Source of the DNA: Gnetum montanum | Taxonomy: Eukaryota > Streptophyta > Gnetopsida > Gnetales > Gnetaceae | Assembly: GCA_015680685.1 (NCBI GenBank) | Contig: MNCI01004656.1 | Coordinates: 1,141,567-1,205,566, forward strand | Direction: 5' to 3' | DNA: 64,000 bases | Shown: piece by piece, positions 60,885 through 64,000 of the stretch | Numbering within the stretch: the first letter of the stretch is position 1 | How the letters are laid out: each line of letters begins with the position of its first letter | The notes under the pieces: generated by a model | What the model was told of the DNA's origin: nothing | What the model saw: only the letters and a program-made list of their open reading frames with translations | The model's database searches: none | Position numbers and translations under genes: made by a program

Positions 60885-61835
60885 CTAGCAAGGTAAGATG
60901 CCTAGTTGTACTACATGCCCTCCTCTATCTCATCTCTCATCATCCAAGCCTACTCTACCCTAAGAATTTTCCCTTGGGAGTGTAGCTTTGGAAACACGCA
61001 TGCATAAAAGACTAGATAGAGGTAGTGGACCATAGGTAATTTCACTTCCTTGATGAGTATCCCTTTGCAAGACCTAGAAGTGACCAACCACTCCTCAACA
61101 TCCCCTCTATGTTCCATGTATTTTTTAGATTTTTTAGCAACTAGTGGGCCCCCAAAAGGGAGGTAGAAGAGGTTCACAAAGAATTCATTCGTAATGTCAA
61201 AATTTGTTGGCACACCACAGGCCTTCATGATGAAACGATTAATGCTCTCATTGAATGAGTTAATGATAGCAATCATCTAAGCCACTAGGATGCTTGAACT
61301 AAGGGCCAAGAAAAGGTCCATTACCCTAGCCTATTGAAGCTTCCTGGTTAGCTCCACTGGGATCTTAAGGCACAACCAACACTATGAACCCTCAACATCA
61401 CCATATTTCATGATGAGGGTAGCCTTAGTGTAGCTTGTTGTAACCATCATAACCTCTCCTGACTTGACTACAACTACAATAGGCAAGGGTAAAGTTAACA
61501 ACATGACAAAAGAAAAGTAGAAAATTCATAAGAAAAATGATACACTAGTTATGTGGCATAAATGCTGTGTGAGATGGTAATGGTGGGGATAAAACCTCCT
61601 CTACACTCGAAACCTTGGTCATCCATGTTGCATCCAACTAGCCATAGGCTTGACACCATTCATAGGCCTTAGGGAACTGATGAGGGTATTCTACTAGGTT
61701 AGACCCAATCTATCCAATCATTGTTGCATGGACATTCTTAAAGGATGAGAATTCTTGTAGGGTAGTGCACATCAAGTTCAATGCCTCCTCCTCATCGTGC
61801 AGGCCAAGCATGTCAATAGTAAATCTGGTAATAGA
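60885..61835 (-). pseudogene. copy B antisense gene, 5' part (split by element C)
   Basis: Minus-strand reading from about 61,820 shows the exon-3 equivalent (NVHATMIG against NVHADVIG in C, with an acceptor-like TTACCAG before it). The exon-4 equivalent follows: SGEVMMVTTS against SREITLTISG, then the open frame 61,276-60,950 (MIAIINSFNESINRF against MIALVNSFSEKAERF; YACVFPKLHSQGKIL against RAWTFPKTLSQAKFF). It ends at the insertion and resumes at 43,756. The HAD-like exon is missing: similarity stops at about 61,835, so the old element is truncated there. Confidence 0.8.
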
Positions 61836-63300
61836 CATAAGCAGTTAGCATCCCTGTATGAATCAAATCAAATAGATAGTGAAAAATGTTGGCACATTTG
61901 GCCATTCCATGGAACAGTTGAAATATTTTATTGGAAGAATCTATGGTTGTAAATGCACAAGTAAATTTCAGCTTTAGTGTTGAAGGTTGGGTGTTTTTAG
62001 GGAAGTAATTCACTGGTGAAGAATTTGATGTTGAAGCCTTCTAAATATAAGATAAAGGTGCCAAATTATCTCTTTATTAAAATCAGAAATTAGTACTATG
62101 GCAAGGAAGGAAGTATGTTATTCATGTGAAATCATTAAGTTGCAGATCCCGGTTGTCAAAACCCAGATATATCCTTAAGATAATATTTGAAACTCCTTGC
62201 ACGACAAAATAAAAAATGTAACAAAACCAGCAACGCCTTCGTCATTTTGAAGATTATGTAGAAGAAAGGCAAATCAACATCCACCGTATACTATACCTGC
62301 TGAAGAGAAAAACAGTGGAGATAAGGAAAACAGTGAAAGTAGAGGAGACTGCATTGCAGGAAAATGCACAACACCACTCACCGCGATGTTCACCCTGGCG
62401 TAGATGGACATCTTCACTAAACGCAAGGATATTACTTCAAAAACAAATTTTGGAACCCTCGTGAGGAAAGGAATTATGCCCTGTTAAAACCCCGATTTGT
62501 TTTGCAGGCCGTGGCATTTTTTTTTCTTTCTTTTTCATAATGCAGGCTGCTGATCCACCAGACGAAGATCCACAAAACATTGGCCCATAATTCGGCAATC
62601 AGTGAGAATGGCGAAGGCAAACAGAAAAAAAATGCAGGAAGACAAACAGGGAAAAAACGCAGGAAGCCCTAAATCAGTTTTGAGGGCAAAACAGAAAACT
62701 CTCCGGCAATCAAAATGCTAAGCGCTTTGTTCTTCAAAATAGAAAAGAGAACCCTTCTTCTCCTACACGCGACAGCAAAGCTAGATGCGGTTGCCGAGCA
62801 TTCTATCGCAGTGATCGTTAGTTACGATTTTGCAGGGCCCTATTATGCAAGGGAAGTTTGAATCGGTGGCTTCGGATGATGCTGCATATGAATCTTGCTT
62901 CAAACATGTGTCGGTTCTTGCAGGTTCTGCGCAGAAATAAGAGAAAGACCGTTGCCCTGGAACTGTGATGAAACCTCCACGCGATTTACAGGGAAGACAA
63001 GAAGAATCGTTTCGCCTCTTTTACCAGAAATTATTCAATTACTTCTGCCGCTTAAAGTATATAGGTATAAATTAACCAACAATATATATAGGTAGATATA
63101 TATCCATAGTAGGAAGTACTCATTGTATGAAGCCTTGATTTAGAAACCTGCCTTCAATTATCTCAAGCCATAAAATATTATTTTGAAACATATAAGTTAC
63201 TCCATTTAAAATTTGCAATATTGGTTATCACATTTAATGTCACATTACATTAAAGTTAGCATAAAATGCTCCTCATTTTATGCATAACTTCCTAACTCCC
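61836..63300. other. unassigned DNA; short ORF with no family
   Basis: Sequence right of the truncated copy B. A small plus ORF at 62,845-62,940 (31 codons, MQGKFESVASDDAAYESC) has reasonable composition, and 62,895-63,095 is open in another frame. The stretch 62,600-62,950 is less AT-rich than its flanks and could be a 5' leader of a host gene, but there is not enough to call one. Confidence 0.35.
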
Positions 63301-63323
63301 TAAACCACATAACTTTCTCCTAG

Positions 63324-63783
63324 CTTGTTGGACAAGTAATCTTCTGATTGGTTAGTCAAATTACTTGAGAGAGAAGATAGGGGAGATATTTTTGAGATAG
63401 TTTTGGGATATTTTGAAATTGTAACTTCCCTAGGGGGAGGAGAATCTCATTTTTTAGGACTTATGGGAGGTCTTATACATCACTTAGAAGACTTGACATC
63501 TCATTTTGAAGAAGCAAAATTAAAAGGATATATATGTATGGAGTAAGTTGCAACTATAGCTTGTATTCCTATGTATTTTAGAGATTGTATTTTAATTTTC
63601 TATGATATTGTAACTACCAAGGCCACTTGTCAACCTATTTTTCTCTTTGGTGGTTGCAACCACCCAAAATTGTTGTAACTTACCTAACTTGTTGGGCAAG
63701 TAACCTCCCAACTTGTTGGCCAAGTAATCTTCTAATTGGTTGGCCAAGTTACTTGGGAGAGAAGTTAGGTGAGATATTTTTGA
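63324..63783 (+). repeat. two 72-bp direct repeats upstream of a TATA box, probable LTR U3
   Basis: 63,324-63,395 (CTTGTTGGACAAGTAATCTT onward) recurs at 63,712-63,783 with few changes. A further half-unit is at 63,688. They precede CTATAAAAAGG at about 63,814. The layout resembles U3 enhancer repeats of an LTR. Confidence 0.7.
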
Positions 63784-63814
63784 ATATGTAACTTCCCTAC
63801 CTACCTTTGAACCC

Positions 63815-63822
63815 TATAAAAA
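63815..63822 (+). promoter_or_regulatory. TATA box of a probable LTR running off the right edge
   Basis: TATAAAAA lies 32 bp after the second 72-bp repeat, followed by a purine-rich leader and an AATAAA-like site at about 63,957. This suits the U3/R boundary of a plus-strand LTR cut by the window end. Confidence 0.5.
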
Positions 63823-64000
63823 GGCTTCAGGGGTCAAGGAGAAAAAAAGGGGGGGTGTGGCAGCGGGGAAGAAAGGAAGAGAAAAGAGGAGGATCATCAT
63901 CACTTGGGGTCTCACACTTGGGATCAAAGAAGATTGCTTCCAAGATGGCTTGCTAGAATAAATATTTCAGCCTCTTTGTCATGGTCCTGTGAGTTATGCA

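Noticed and set aside
62845-62940. 31-codon ORF as first exon of a host gene
   Set aside because: Plausible composition, but too short, with no convincing donor, no downstream exon and no family match.

Overview
This 64 kb window looks like intergenic DNA from a large, TE-rich plant genome. It is AT-rich, holds no intact protein-coding host gene, carries one decayed NB-ARC/LRR resistance-type gene near the left end, and is otherwise mostly LTR-retrotransposon sequence of several ages. A gymnosperm-like genome is my best guess, from long, old, slowly decaying nested elements. That is inference; nothing in the sequence proves the lineage.

Layout. 1-3.36 kb: AT-rich DNA, then a duplicated TATA-bearing promoter-like repeat and an NLR pseudogene with a poly(A) signal. 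3.96-5.1 kb: a GC-richer repeat, possibly a solo LTR. 5.14-5.66 kb: a 518-bp foldback element. 5.7-9.6 kb: AT-rich with decayed minus-strand ORFs. 9.65-22.03 kb: a pair of about 0.75-kb direct repeats enclosing a minus-strand gypsy (chromovirus-type) fragment made of gag, zinc knuckle, protease and the start of RT, with a clear tRNA-iMet primer site at 19.8 kb. Between that primer site and gag lies a decayed plus-strand gene with four GT-AG introns. 22.04-26.2 kb: an old copy (copy A) of the antisense gene described below. 28.3-35.6 kb: degenerate tandem repeats split by a 5.7-kb element with 1.2-kb LTRs and only gag-like content. 38.3-41.1 kb: an old Tat/Ogre-like gag-protease remnant (copy B), followed by its antisense gene. 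43,762-60,879: a complete 17.1-kb Tat/Ogre-like gypsy element (element C) inserted in copy B, with a GGTTT target duplication and two 1,492-bp LTRs. 60.9-61.8 kb: the rest of copy B's antisense gene. 63.3-64 kb: part of another probable LTR.

Main result. Element C is transcribed on the minus strand (gag-PR, then RT-RNase H-INT). Between protease and RT it carries a large plus-strand gene (50,555-54,702) that can be resolved into eight exons by seven GT-AG introns in consistent phase. Its second exon resembles the core of plant FCP1/NIF-type HAD phosphatases. Two older degenerate relatives in the window (copies A and B) carry the same gene in the same antisense orientation, and at least two intron positions are shared. 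The whole gene also sits inside a candidate sense-strand intron (55,319 down to 50,164) whose splicing would join protease to RT in phase. It therefore looks like an intron-containing gene stably carried antisense inside the pol intron of an LTR-retrotransposon lineage. All copies here are damaged by stop codons, mostly TAG and TGA, as expected from decay of methylated cytosines.
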